DNA of 64,000 bases from Paenibacillus aestuarii (GCF_027789125.1 NZ_JAQFVF010000026.1:62001-126000), one strand, 5' to 3'; positions 44,489 through 53,529 are shown, numbered from the stretch's first letter. Program-made: numbers and translations. The notes: generated by a model from the letters alone, not told the origin.

Positions 44489-46678
44489 ATGGAAACTCAA
44501 CTGAATTATAACGAAGTATTCGCTAATTCTTTTAAGTACGCTCCCATAGGTATGGCAGTAGCATCAAAGGATGGAAAGTGGTTGGAGGTCAATGAAGCGT
44601 TTTGTCAAATTATGGGTTTTGTGGAGTCGGAACTGTTGAACATGACCTATCAGGACATCACACATCCTGATGATTTAAACATGTCTATGAACGTCATAGA
44701 CCAATTACTAGGCGATAAACTGGAATCGTATCAAATGGAGAAAAGATATATTCATAAAAGCGGTTATATGATAAAGGCGTTGTTAGTGTTGTCTATCGTC
44801 AGAGATGAGCGAAGACAGCCTCTTTTTTTTATTGCCCAAATCAAAGAGACGACATGCAGTAATTTCGCTAAAAATGAACTTAAAATAAAAGCCACGCAAT
44901 TGGCCTCTTTTATCGAACATAATGCGGATGCGATTTGGATGATGGATTGTGAGGATACCATTTTAGCGGTGAATCCGGCGTTTGAAACGCTGTTTGGCTG
45001 GTCTGCCGACGAAATTAAAGGCGAGAAGCTGCCTATGATTCCTGATTTCCTGCAGGCAGCGATGGAACAGACCCATCAACGCATCAAAGCAGGGGAAACC
45101 ATTGTCGGTTTTGAAACCATCCGCCAGCGAAAAGATGGCCAGCTGCTTGATGTAGAGGCGACTCTGTCCCCACTCCGCGACCATGATGGAACGATCCTCG
45201 GGATTACCGGGATCTGTCGTGATGTAACGGCGAGAAAGCGGGCGGAACAAGAGCTTCATGCCAAAACCCAACAGTTAGAATCCTTCATAGAAAATAATGC
45301 GGATGCGATTTGGATGATTAATAACGAAGGTATTATTTTAGAAGTGAATCCGGCGTTTGAAACGCTGTTTGGCTGGTCTGCTGAGGAAATTAAAGGTAAG
45401 AGGTTACCTATGATTCCCGATTCCCTGCAGGAAGCGATGGAACGAACTCATCAACGCATCCAAGAGGGAGAAACCATTGTCGGCTTTGCAACCGTCCGCC
45501 AGCGCAAAGACGGCCAGCTGCTTGATGTCGAAGCGACGCTTTCCCCACTTCGGGACCATCATGGGACGATTATTGGAATTACGGGGATCTGTCGGGACGT
45601 CACAGCCAGAAAACGTGCGACACAGGAGCTTCGTGCTAAAACCCAACAGTTGGAATCCTTTATCGAAAATAATGCCGATACCATTATCGTTTTTAACAAT
45701 GATTGCCAGGTCCAAAGAGTTAATTTAGCATTTGAGAAGGTTTTTGGATGGAAGAAAGAAGAAGTGCTTGGCCTGGACATCCATAACCTTCCTATCATTC
45801 CTGCTGAAGGCATTGAAGAAATGAAACGTAGGTATGACAAAGTATCACAAGGCCAATCCATCGTCGGCATTGAAACGGTGCGCAAACGAAAAAACGGAGA
45901 GTCTGTTTTCGTCATTTTGACGGCTTCACCTACCCATGACAGTAAAGGCAACCAGAACGGCTGGGCAGTGACTATGCGGGATATCACCGGTTGGAAAATG
46001 GCACAAGAACATATGAACAATTCGGAGAAGTTATCTGTCGCCGGACAATTGGCAGCCGGAATCGCTCATGAGATCCGAAATCCGATTACTTCTATTAAAG
46101 GTTTTATCCAACTGATGAAATCAGGATTTGGGGAGAAACAAAAGTATTTCGACATCATGGCTTCCGAAATCAATAGAATTGAAATGATACTTAGTGAGTT
46201 ATTAATTCTTGCCAAACCGCAATCCGTGAAGTATGAGAAAAAAGACATCTGTGTGCTGCTTCATCAAGTGATCACGCTATTAGACACACAAGCCATCCTT
46301 AATAATGTGCAGTTTAAAACAGAATTTACCCCGGGTTCTGCCCAGATCTACTGTGATGAAAATCAATTGAAGCAGGTGTTTATTAACTTTATTAAAAATG
46401 CAATCGAAGCAATGCCTAAAGGTGGGGAAATCAGAATTCAAATCAGCAACGATGAGAATCAACAATTGCGGATTCGACTCATCGATGAAGGGTGCGGCAT
46501 TCCGAAAGACGTCCTTTCGAAGTTAGGGCAACCTTTCTATACAACCAAAGAAAAAGGAACTGGATTAGGCTTTATGGTGAGTAAAAAAATTATCGAAAAT
46601 CACGCCGGTCACATTCATGTTGAAAGTGAAGTGAACCAAGGAACTAAAATTGAAATCACTTTGCCCGTGTTAGGTTAG
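44489..46678 (+). CDS. Multi-PAS sensor histidine kinase (sporulation-kinase-like)
   Basis: A soluble kinase of 729 residues with four PAS domains (about 10-125, 135-255, 260-380, 385-505) and no transmembrane segment. The kinase core has His527 in GIAHEIRNPITSIKG, an N-box in NFIKNAIEAMPKGG, and G-boxes in DEGCGIPK and KGTGLGFMVSKKI. This core resembles KinA/KinE-type kinases of spore formers. PAS2 and PAS3 are nearly identical, with a 375-nt period, including GVNPAFETLFGWSA-like and QRKDGQLLDVEATLSPLRDH blocks. ATG 44489 follows AGGAGGAAG; a TTG 44444 would add 15 unlikely residues. No regulator is adjacent, which fits a phosphorelay kinase. The signal is unknown. Confidence 0.93.
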   Translation: METQLNYNEVFANSFKYAPIGMAVASKDGKWLEVNEAFCQIMGFVESELLNMTYQDITHPDDLNMSMNVIDQLLGDKLESYQMEKRYIHKSGYMIKALLVLSIVRDERRQPLFFIAQIKETTCSNFAKNELKIKATQLASFIEHNADAIWMMDCEDTILAVNPAFETLFGWSADEIKGEKLPMIPDFLQAAMEQTHQRIKAGETIVGFETIRQRKDGQLLDVEATLSPLRDHDGTILGITGICRDVTARKRAEQELHAKTQQLESFIENNADAIWMINNEGIILEVNPAFETLFGWSAEEIKGKRLPMIPDSLQEAMERTHQRIQEGETIVGFATVRQRKDGQLLDVEATLSPLRDHHGTIIGITGICRDVTARKRATQELRAKTQQLESFIENNADTIIVFNNDCQVQRVNLAFEKVFGWKKEEVLGLDIHNLPIIPAEGIEEMKRRYDKVSQGQSIVGIETVRKRKNGESVFVILTASPTHDSKGNQNGWAVTMRDITGWKMAQEHMNNSEKLSVAGQLAAGIAHEIRNPITSIKGFIQLMKSGFGEKQKYFDIMASEINRIEMILSELLILAKPQSVKYEKKDICVLLHQVITLLDTQAILNNVQFKTEFTPGSAQIYCDENQLKQVFINFIKNAIEAMPKGGEIRIQISNDENQQLRIRLIDEGCGIPKDVLSKLGQPFYTTKEKGTGLGFMVSKKIIENHAGHIHVESEVNQGTKIEITLPVLG
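44927..45634 (+). repeat. In-frame tandem duplication of a PAS-domain segment
   Basis: Two adjoining copies of about 375 nt (125 codons) inside the kinase gene encode PAS2 and PAS3. Matching blocks at 44927/45302 and 44969/45344 are exactly 375 nt apart and match base for base over long stretches. The DNA-level identity indicates a fairly recent duplication or gene conversion. Confidence 0.85.
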
Positions 46679-46733
46679 TGGCATGTTCCGGGAGAGCAAT
46701 CAACGGCAGCTGCACCCGCATTGACTAGAAGCA

Positions 46734-47657
46734 CTATTTTACAAAACCAATAAGTACAGGCAGTACAAGAAATGAACCTAATGTGGTCCATAAGATGCAT
46801 TTCGATACCAATTTGGGTGAAGCATTGAATCTCTCTGCTAAGACGACCGCATTCACGGCAACAGGCATGGAAGATAGAATGAAGAGCACCGCATATAGAA
46901 TGCCTTGTACGTGCAAGACAAACAAGCAAAAACAAGCGATCAATGGGGAAATCACCATGCGAATGGTAAGACCCGTCCAAAAGCCGGCGTTGACTTGTCG
47001 GTCCAGTTCAGCATTTTTTACACCTATCATTTGTGCACCCAGTATAGCCAAGACGACTGGAGAGTATGCTCCTGCGACCATGGCTACGCCCGTTTGAATG
47101 CCAGCGGGGAGATGCAGGTCAAATAACCGCAATAGTGCAGCTAGTATGGCCATATAGATAGCAGGCAGTGAGAACACGGATTTCACCGCATTTTGGAAGG
47201 AAAACTGTGAGCGTGCCGCAAAATAGACGCCAATTGTATTCACGATTACCATTTGGATGACGACGTAAATGGAGGCTTTATCCAATCCCAGCTTACCTAA
47301 AGCAAGGAGCACAAGCGGAAGACCGTAGTTCACACTATTGGTCAAGGTCGAGATTAGCGTAAGGCCGGCTTGCTCAGGAGCAGGCAGTTTGAGGAGTTTG
47401 GCAGCCACAGTGGCGACGGACCATAGCAAGATCAGATTCAGCAAGCAAAAGCCGACCGTCAAATAGACGTCATCATAGGAAATCTGCGCTGTCGTTAAAG
47501 TTTCCAAGATGATGGCCGGGCTTAAAAAATACAAGTAGAGTGTAGTTAAAGGCTTGGTTTCCATATTCGTGAAGCGTTTTAATAGAGCACCTGCAATGAC
47601 AGGAATAGAAAGCGGTACAATGACTTCAAAAAGCGTACCCAACACCGTCTGAATCAT
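46734..47657 (-). CDS. AEC-family (auxin efflux carrier-like) transporter
   Basis: A 307-residue membrane protein with about ten helices. The N-terminal helix pattern and the family-type NSVNYGLPLVLLALG near the middle fit the AEC/bile-acid-related transporter superfamily. Bacterial AEC proteins export or exchange small organic acids such as malate. AAGGAG lies about 9 nt before ATG 47657. It stands alone on the minus strand. The substrate is unknown. Confidence 0.9.
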   Translation of the reverse strand: MIQTVLGTLFEVIVPLSIPVIAGALLKRFTNMETKPLTTLYLYFLSPAIILETLTTAQISYDDVYLTVGFCLLNLILLWSVATVAAKLLKLPAPEQAGLTLISTLTNSVNYGLPLVLLALGKLGLDKASIYVVIQMVIVNTIGVYFAARSQFSFQNAVKSVFSLPAIYMAILAALLRLFDLHLPAGIQTGVAMVAGAYSPVVLAILGAQMIGVKNAELDRQVNAGFWTGLTIRMVISPLIACFCLFVLHVQGILYAVLFILSSMPVAVNAVVLAERFNASPKLVSKCILWTTLGSFLVLPVLIGFVK

Positions 47658-47878
47658 TTGGAAATTTCTCCTTTTATCTTAACTATAGCCTAATCGCAAA
47701 AAAGTTGTCTAAGACCAGAAATCAATTTGCTTGATAGATTCTGCCTATAAAATGAGCCAATTTCCGATTTTCATCGCATTGATTCTTTACGCCGTTTGTC
47801 ACGCTTGTCTTTATTGTTGTGCTGCTGGGTGAAAAATTGACCTTGACGGACTGTCTTGCTTATCGAGAGTCATAAAGC
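47658..47878. other. Intergenic region, nothing recognised
   Basis: About 220 bp between two minus-strand genes, containing the promoter region of the AEC gene. No hairpin with a T-tract, operator or small gene was identified. Confidence 0.5.
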
Positions 47879-48325
47879 TTAGATCATGGAGTATTGGACC
47901 CAGTCTCCTTGAACGCCACCCATGTTATCAAAAAACTTTTGCGCTCGTTTATTATCGGCAGCTGTGATCCAAGACATGTGCGTAAATTGATGCTCCTTAG
48001 TATACTTGTGACATTCCCGGAACAGTTGGGCTTCCACTTCAGTGTCCCGAAACGGCTCAAGAACAAAAAGGTCGTTCATTACTGTGTATTTATCTGCCTT
48101 CATCGTACTGAATGTAAAGTACAACGTAGCAAAACCAACTAAACGCCCATCTAATAATGCCACGAATTGTACACCTTCTTTTTTCTCGAAAAGCGTTTGA
48201 ATCAACAAATGAAGTTTTTCAATGTCAGGTTGCGGTTTCTTATAAAAACCAACGATGTACGCATACATGAGCTCGGTTAAACCGTCCAAGTCATCGAATT
48301 CAGCATTTCTTATCAATAAAGACAT
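47879..48325 (-). CDS. GNAT-family N-acetyltransferase
   Basis: A 148-residue acetyltransferase fold: RNAEFDDLDGLTELM at the N-terminus, VALLDGRLVGFATLYF for strands 3-4, VMNDLFVLEPFRDTEVEAQLF in the acetyl-CoA region and ADNKRAQKFFDNMGG at the C-terminus. The pyrophosphate loop (usual RxxGxG/A) is degenerate here (FRDTEV), so cofactor binding may differ. GAGGAGGG precedes the start at 48325. The acceptor substrate is unknown. Confidence 0.88.
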   Translation of the reverse strand: MSLLIRNAEFDDLDGLTELMYAYIVGFYKKPQPDIEKLHLLIQTLFEKKEGVQFVALLDGRLVGFATLYFTFSTMKADKYTVMNDLFVLEPFRDTEVEAQLFRECHKYTKEHQFTHMSWITAADNKRAQKFFDNMGGVQGDWVQYSMI

Positions 48326-48395
48326 TGTGCAGCCCTCCTCGTTATAATTACATAAATATACAATGTTATGAATTAAAATTCAATTCTAAATCAAA

Positions 48396-48431
48396 GAACG
48401 TCTCTGCTCGCATGATGCGGCGGAGACGTTC
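48396..48431 (-). terminator. Terminator of carotenoid-oxygenase operon
   Basis: GAACGTCTC / GAGACGTTC, a perfect 9-bp stem. Read on the minus strand it is followed by TTTGATTTAG, so it probably ends the leftward operon that finishes at 48456. Confidence 0.75.
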
Positions 48432-48455
48432 TTGTTTGTGTACCGGCGTAGCGGT

Positions 48456-49124
48456 TCATTTCGCTTCTCTAGCGATAATCTCCCTCAATTTCTTCTGAGA
48501 ATGCCGGCGATAATAAATGGTCCATATAATGGCAGCGCCAATAAACCCATACATCACAAAATTGGAAAGCGCAAGGAATTGGGTAACGGTCAGCCGGTAC
48601 ACGAGGATTGTCCGCACCAGTGCTTCCCCGAGCAAGGCGATTCCCCAAACCGCCGTCATGAGCCGCATGACAAAGCGGAAGTATTGATATTTCCAATTCG
48701 CAGCAAATACCGCCGTTCGCTGGGGATCATTTCCAACAGTAAAGCGCATGGCAAAGTAAAAGATGAGCGGACGCGGCAAGAAGAGCGACCCTAGAAAGAT
48801 AATACCCATAATCGCGGTTACGAATGATTCGCGAATTAAGAGAAGCTGCTCGCTTCCTCCCATCGTGATCATAAGCAGACCAAGGATAAAGCTGAATAAC
48901 ATAAAGACGGCAAAAACGTCAAGTTTGCGATGTTTCATTAAGCCGTATAAATTATCCAGAAGCGGGATAAGCGTTGCTATGGACAAAGCGCTAATACTCG
49001 TCATATGTGAGCGGAGCAGCTCATAAGCAAGAAGAGGCAGTGCGCCATTAATCAGCAGGGTCGTCACGATGCCTCGCACGATATCTTTTTTTGCAGCCGG
49101 TCTTACCGATGTTGGGGTGTTCAT
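48456..49124 (-). CDS. VC0807-like multi-pass membrane protein, function unknown
   Basis: A 222-residue membrane protein with about six transmembrane segments. It resembles the uncharacterised VC0807-type family (paired helices LLINGALPLLAYELL, LDNLYGLMKHRKLDV and FAANWKYQYFRFVMR). It starts 26 nt after the carotenoid oxygenase stop, with GGAGGATGATAG upstream, so it is co-transcribed with it from the operator-bearing promoter. No catalytic motif is recognised. A role beside a carotenoid-cleaving enzyme (membrane-embedded substrate, transport) is possible but unproven. Confidence 0.82.
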   Translation of the reverse strand: MNTPTSVRPAAKKDIVRGIVTTLLINGALPLLAYELLRSHMTSISALSIATLIPLLDNLYGLMKHRKLDVFAVFMLFSFILGLLMITMGGSEQLLLIRESFVTAIMGIIFLGSLFLPRPLIFYFAMRFTVGNDPQRTAVFAANWKYQYFRFVMRLMTAVWGIALLGEALVRTILVYRLTVTQFLALSNFVMYGFIGAAIIWTIYYRRHSQKKLREIIAREAK

Positions 49125-49150
49125 TAGCTATCATCCTCCAGTGATTTCTA

Positions 49151-50548
49151 TTAAGCTTGATACTGTTCTTCCGTAAACATACCGTGAAAGCCGAAAGGTA
49201 TATGGTGGGGCACAAGTGCTCTGCCCATTTCCTCCATGCTTTGTGCGTCGAGCAGCAAGAGGAAGGATTGTCCTTGCTTGCCGTCTAGCACGACTGAAAG
49301 CAGAACGCCTTCATCTTCCGCCGCAGCGTGAGGATGGGGGACGAAAACCGGTTCGCCGGGATAACAAGCGGATTCGCGCCAAATCTTCGATACCCCCGCA
49401 TCGATATCAACCTTCACCAATTGGTTGGCGTATTTCTCCGGGTGGACCCGATTGGTTGAGATGCCATAGGCGTAGCGATAGGCACGCCCGCTATTGCTAG
49501 AATAGTTCACTGACGGCAAATCTATCGACTCCGGAGAAAGCGTCTCGTAGGACGCGTAAGTGGAATCAGTGGATAACCGGTATCTGCGAAATTGCACCGG
49601 ATTTCTTTCATATGACTTGTCATTGGTTAATTCATCCACCTGTAAGGTGCCGACGATATTCGCATTGTTGGATGCACACACATCGAGAATCAATCCATCC
49701 TTGACCTCAAAGGCGTTGACATGATGGAAGGAGAAGAACGCCTCTGCTTCAAAGGTTTTTACTAGCTGCCCATCCGCTTTGCGAACGACATAAAACTTCG
49801 TGCCTTGCGATGGCTTCCATTGAAAATGATCAATAAACGGTTTGCCTCCGGCCATCAACTCAAGCGGATTGGCGACATACGGGTATTCTGCCAAAATCAC
49901 ATAGTTTTGCGTATTCGAAAAGCTATGAATATAAGCCGGCTCGGAGGTCGGTACCGCACACAGCAGTTCGCGCTTTCTGGAAGCGGGAGCGATCGAATAT
50001 AGGTTGTAGGTGCAGGTTGGCCCGAATTGCACGGTAAAATTCACGTATCTCTTGGAAGCTAAGTCGTAATGGGGATGGGCGGTAGTCAAATGCCCTTGCA
50101 AGGCGTCTGGAAAGTCGAAAATGCCTTTCGTCTCCAAACTGTACGGATCAAATTCAATAACTCCCGGTGATTCGGTTAAAGCAACGAATTTGCCATCGAT
50201 TTTGCTCACATTGACGTTGGTGTTATTGGCACCTTGAACCGGTTTGCCGCCGACTGTAGCGAAGCCCGAACTCATTTCACCGGTAGTCATTGCGAGTTCA
50301 TAGGCTTTTGTCCGGAGAAAACGGTTCGAATAATAGATGCGTTCATCATAAAATGCGAATTTGTGAATCATGGCCAGGCCGTCAAACCAGTGTGTGTGCC
50401 ATCCGGAGTCCGTATTGAATTTGGCTGGGCCGTTGCGGAACAAAGATCCGCTTAGCCAAGTAGGGATGCGCCCTTCTATCTGCAGCACGATTCCGGTATT
50501 TTCTCTGTCCAGATTTGTAAAACCAAGTTGAAAGAGTTGTTCAGTCAT
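49151..50548 (-). CDS. Carotenoid oxygenase-family non-heme iron dioxygenase
   Basis: A 465-residue seven-bladed-propeller dioxygenase of the carotenoid/stilbene cleavage family, which splits conjugated C=C bonds with Fe2+ and O2. The four His ligands can be placed: His158 or His160 in TAHPHYD, His208 in YIHSFSNT, His275/276 in FSFHHVNAF and His455 in GFHGMF near the C-terminus. Length and ligand order are normal. No signal peptide is present. GGAGG at 50559-50563 precedes the start. It is transcribed from a promoter whose spacer contains a palindromic operator. No carotenoid synthesis gene is in the window, so the substrate could be imported apocarotenoids or plant phenolics. Confidence 0.92.
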   Translation of the reverse strand: MTEQLFQLGFTNLDRENTGIVLQIEGRIPTWLSGSLFRNGPAKFNTDSGWHTHWFDGLAMIHKFAFYDERIYYSNRFLRTKAYELAMTTGEMSSGFATVGGKPVQGANNTNVNVSKIDGKFVALTESPGVIEFDPYSLETKGIFDFPDALQGHLTTAHPHYDLASKRYVNFTVQFGPTCTYNLYSIAPASRKRELLCAVPTSEPAYIHSFSNTQNYVILAEYPYVANPLELMAGGKPFIDHFQWKPSQGTKFYVVRKADGQLVKTFEAEAFFSFHHVNAFEVKDGLILDVCASNNANIVGTLQVDELTNDKSYERNPVQFRRYRLSTDSTYASYETLSPESIDLPSVNYSSNSGRAYRYAYGISTNRVHPEKYANQLVKVDIDAGVSKIWRESACYPGEPVFVPHPHAAAEDEGVLLSVVLDGKQGQSFLLLLDAQSMEEMGRALVPHHIPFGFHGMFTEEQYQA

Positions 50549-50588
50549 CTTGTTTTAACCTCCACATCATATTCGAGACCGAACACAA

Positions 50589-50601
50589 ACCGACCGTCGG
50601 T
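50589..50601. promoter_or_regulatory. Palindromic operator copy 1
   Basis: ACCGAC-C-GTCGGT is a perfect 13-bp palindrome around one base. It lies just downstream of the predicted leftward transcription start (about +12 to +24) of the carotenoid-oxygenase operon. It is the same motif as the copies at 50629 and 50700. Confidence 0.75.
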
Positions 50602-50619
50602 ATCTACCTTCTGATATTC

Positions 50620-50648
50620 ATATTACGTACCAACTGTCGGTCTGTCAA
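50620..50648 (-). promoter_or_regulatory. Sigma-A-type promoter of the carotenoid-oxygenase operon
   Basis: On the minus strand TTGACA (50648-50643), a 17-bp spacer and TAATAT (50625-50620) form a near-consensus vegetative promoter. The predicted start is near 50613, with the ribosome site GGAGG 50 nt downstream. Confidence 0.75.
50629..50641. promoter_or_regulatory. Palindromic operator copy 2, inside leftward promoter
   Basis: ACCAAC-T-GTCGGT has one mismatch from the perfect palindrome. It lies wholly within the 17-bp spacer of the leftward promoter (50620-50648), so a bound protein would exclude RNA polymerase. Confidence 0.75.
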
Positions 50649-50692
50649 TCCTGTTTTCCTCATTTTCAAAAAAATAATATCCATTTTTTACC

Positions 50693-50721
50693 TTGACGTA
50701 CCGACCGTTGGTCCGTAGGAT
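50693..50721 (+). promoter_or_regulatory. Sigma-A-type promoter of the acyltransferase gene
   Basis: TTGACG (50693-50698), a 17-bp spacer and TAGGAT (50716-50721). The spacer contains operator copy 3. The predicted transcription start is near 50728, which excludes TTG 50721 as translation start. Confidence 0.65.
50700..50712. promoter_or_regulatory. Palindromic operator copy 3, inside rightward promoter
   Basis: ACCGAC-C-GTTGGT has one mismatch from the perfect palindrome and lies between the -35 and -10 of the acyltransferase promoter. It mirrors the arrangement of copy 2 in the divergent promoter. Confidence 0.75.
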
Positions 50722-50759
50722 TGGAGTTGCATGAAATGAACTTTGAGGGGCTGCATAGG

Positions 50760-51935
50760 ATGAATACAATGAAGACGATAGCCAAGCCGCGGCTTCATTA
50801 CTTAGACCATTTAAAGGTCGGGCTAACGATGCTGGTGATTGCCCATCATGCAGGTCAGCCTTATGGCGGATCGGGAGGATTTTGGTTTTTTAAAAGCGAT
50901 CAGACCATCAATCTCGGGCCTTTTTTTGCCGTGAATGCTGCATTCTTTATGTCTTTGTTTTTTCTAATCTCGGGCTATTTTTTGCCGCAGTCCCTAGATC
51001 GCAAAGGCGTCGGGCGATTTCTGAAAGACCGGCTCCAACGAATCGGAATCCCGCTTGCCGCAGGTTTTCTTCTCCTTATTCCGGCCATGATGTATGCCTA
51101 TTATGTAAACTTCAGGCCGTACGGAACCATTTCGTATTGGTCATATCTCCGCGATGTATTCTTTGCCTTTGGGAAGCCTAAACCAGCCGATTGGAGTGGA
51201 CCTTCTTGGCCTGATGTTCAGTTCGGCCATCTGTGGTTTCTGGAGCATTTGCTTTTTTACGCGGTCATCTATGGATTACTCCGATTGGTCATGAGAAACA
51301 GGCGGCCCTTAAGGTTAAGGGAACCACGGCTTATTTCGATTGGCGGCTTGGCGGTACTTGTCGCCCTCTTGACCTTTATTGTGAGAATTGAGTATCCCAT
51401 TGACAAATGGGTCGGATTCCTTGGGATCATTCAGACGGAGTTCGCGCATGTCCCGCAATATGCCAGTTTCTTCCTGTTGGGGATTCTGGCTTACCGTAAC
51501 GATTGGTTGACAAAACTTTCAGCACCCATTGGCAGGACGTGTCTGGGTACGGGCCTTTTTTTAGCAGGGCTCTATTACATGGGAAGCTATTTGTACGGGT
51601 TTTCGTTTTTCCGTGGTGGAGGGCTGAACGCAGGCTCCTTATTTTATTCCTTCTATGACACGGTTATGTGCTTTGGGCTGTGCATCGGGTTGATCTATGT
51701 AGGTCGTGAGCATCTCAATACCAGTCATGCCCTGGGCCGGGAACTGGCTGCAAACGCATTCGCCGTGTATATCATCCACGTTCCTGTGGTTGTGCTTCTG
51801 CAGTATGCACTGGTGAATATGGCATGGCCTGTCTTTGTTAAATTTCTGATCGTCAGTTTGGCAGGGACTGCCGGCAGCTTTCTCCTCAGCTGGGGGGTGC
51901 TGAGAAGGATTCCTTTTGTTAAGGATATTCTATGA
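50760..51935 (+). CDS. Acyltransferase 3 family membrane protein
   Basis: A protein of about 391 residues with about ten transmembrane helices, of the OafA/acyltransferase-3 family that O-acylates sugars, peptidoglycan or small molecules. The N-terminus RLHYLDHLKVGLTMLVIAHH is the typical first helix with its conserved His. ATG 50760 follows GAGGGG at good spacing. ATG 50736 would leave almost no leader after the predicted transcription start, and TTG 50721 lies inside the -10. It shares the operator set with the divergent carotenoid-oxygenase operon and is therefore probably co-regulated. The acceptor is unknown. Confidence 0.88.
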   Translation: MNTMKTIAKPRLHYLDHLKVGLTMLVIAHHAGQPYGGSGGFWFFKSDQTINLGPFFAVNAAFFMSLFFLISGYFLPQSLDRKGVGRFLKDRLQRIGIPLAAGFLLLIPAMMYAYYVNFRPYGTISYWSYLRDVFFAFGKPKPADWSGPSWPDVQFGHLWFLEHLLFYAVIYGLLRLVMRNRRPLRLREPRLISIGGLAVLVALLTFIVRIEYPIDKWVGFLGIIQTEFAHVPQYASFFLLGILAYRNDWLTKLSAPIGRTCLGTGLFLAGLYYMGSYLYGFSFFRGGGLNAGSLFYSFYDTVMCFGLCIGLIYVGREHLNTSHALGRELAANAFAVYIIHVPVVVLLQYALVNMAWPVFVKFLIVSLAGTAGSFLLSWGVLRRIPFVKDIL

Positions 51936-51973
51936 TTGAAGAGGATGACCATCGCAAGCTTTCATAGAGGAAT

Positions 51974-52014
51974 AAAAAGGGCTACCCCCTGATAATGGGA
52001 GGGTAACCCTTTTT
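51974..52014. terminator. Bidirectional terminator
   Basis: AAAAAGGGCTACCC / GGGTAACCCTTTTT with a 13-nt loop lies between convergent genes, with a T-run on either strand. Confidence 0.88.
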
Positions 52015-52030
52015 CCATTGGGATGCTTGG

Positions 52031-53275
52031 TTACTTCGCCTCAGGCGCGACGTCAAAGGCCAGCAGCTGCGTCACCTGCGATGCACCGAAATTGTTGTCC
52101 GAAACGAGGACCAGGCTGTCGTGCCCGTTTTGCAGCTTCGGTCCCCAAGCAATGCCTTCCACATTGTCGAGCTTCGGCAGGCCGAGCGTATTGAGATTCA
52201 AAATCAGCTTCTTGCTAACTGGCGTAAATTGGCCTGTTTTAAGCGAATCGACGGTATTGACATTGGAGGCCCCAGCGGTATCCGCTTCATAGATGCGAAT
52301 ATAATTGGCATAGCTGCCATCATCAGCTTGGACCCCGGACCGTTCCAGGATGAGGAACTGGTGGTCGTTGACCGCGAGCATTTCCGATACGCCGTTGTCG
52401 GCGCTTTTGCCTGCTCCCGGTTTGGCAGGGATGGCATCAATTGGATATGCGTATTGAGCGATGATGTCGCCGCTGCGATTATACTTCGTAATGCGGGAAT
52501 ATGAACCGGCATCAACGGTGGAAATATCGCCATCCTGATATAGCGCAGCTTCCATCGCTGTAAAATAATAGTTGCCGTCAGGGCTAAAGCTGCTTCCCTC
52601 CAGGGCAAGGTTGTTGCGGAAGCCTTTCTGCGGGGCGGTGTCGGTGCTTGAATTCATTTGGAATGCGCTTGGAATTTGCACGGATGACAAGTATTTCCCT
52701 TTTAACGAGGCTTGATAAATAAAAGGGTTAAATCCAAGGGTACGGTCGCCTTCACTTGTATACCAGATCGAGTTGTTGTGCGGATCGAAACGAATCGATT
52801 CCAGGTCGGGGACGATCCCTTTTTGGTTAGCCGTAAAATCCTTTTTGTTTGGAAACGTAGTGCCGTCTTGCTGTTTGAATGGTGTCATACCCGTAAGCTC
52901 GATGTTGTAGAAGCTCTTGGTATCATATTTAAGCTTCGCGGTGTAGAATCGGGCCGGGGCGTTGTCCGAGCGATCGTCACTGATGAGGATCCACTGATGC
53001 GTACGAGGGCTGTAATCGATGCCGGATAGTCCGCCGACGAGTGTTTCGTCGAATTTCGCATCATTGGCAATACGTTGTTCGCCGATAAAGGTGAGCTGCC
53101 CGACGCTGTGATTCGTTACATGCTTGACTGGCTTAAGCGGGTTAGCGGCCTTGTTCGAATGGCCGTCTGCCGATGCAGCTTGTGTTGTCAAAGGAGTGGC
53201 TGCCGTGGCTGCGTATGGAGCAACCATCAACAGACCGGCAACGGCACTTGCGGATACGAGTTTTCTTACCTTCAC
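52031..53275 (-). CDS. Secreted phytase-like (esterase-like activity of phytase) protein
   Basis: A 414-residue exported protein with a clear signal peptide (MKVRKLVSASAVAGLLMVAP, cleavage near ATA-AT) and no lipobox. The rest is a propeller-like domain of the 'esterase-like activity of phytase' family: LVGGLSGIDYSPRTHQWILIS, PDLESIRFDPHNNSIWYTSEG and NVEGIAWGP. Members have been linked to phosphate-ester hydrolysis, but the biochemical role is poorly defined. It stands alone, with its terminator shared with the acyltransferase gene. A phosphate-regulated role is possible, yet no Pho box was identified. Confidence 0.88.
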   Translation of the reverse strand: MKVRKLVSASAVAGLLMVAPYAATAATPLTTQAASADGHSNKAANPLKPVKHVTNHSVGQLTFIGEQRIANDAKFDETLVGGLSGIDYSPRTHQWILISDDRSDNAPARFYTAKLKYDTKSFYNIELTGMTPFKQQDGTTFPNKKDFTANQKGIVPDLESIRFDPHNNSIWYTSEGDRTLGFNPFIYQASLKGKYLSSVQIPSAFQMNSSTDTAPQKGFRNNLALEGSSFSPDGNYYFTAMEAALYQDGDISTVDAGSYSRITKYNRSGDIIAQYAYPIDAIPAKPGAGKSADNGVSEMLAVNDHQFLILERSGVQADDGSYANYIRIYEADTAGASNVNTVDSLKTGQFTPVSKKLILNLNTLGLPKLDNVEGIAWGPKLQNGHDSLVLVSDNNFGASQVTQLLAFDVAPEAK

Positions 53276-53529
53276 GTCTTACACCTTCTCTCCCCATCAT
53301 CTATCTCCTCCATTATAGTGATCTATAATGAAACGGGACAATAGGATCTGACAAAATTTACATAAATTTAACGCGCCGAACAACCAAGCTTGAGGATGCA
53401 GTGCTGAGGGTAATTTGAGGGGGTGGATTTGTGAAAATTTGTTGAAATTACACTCTATAGGTTAAAAGTCTTATTCCATTGATGGGTAATTAGTAATAAT
53501 ATAAAAAAGTCATTTCATGAAATATTTGT

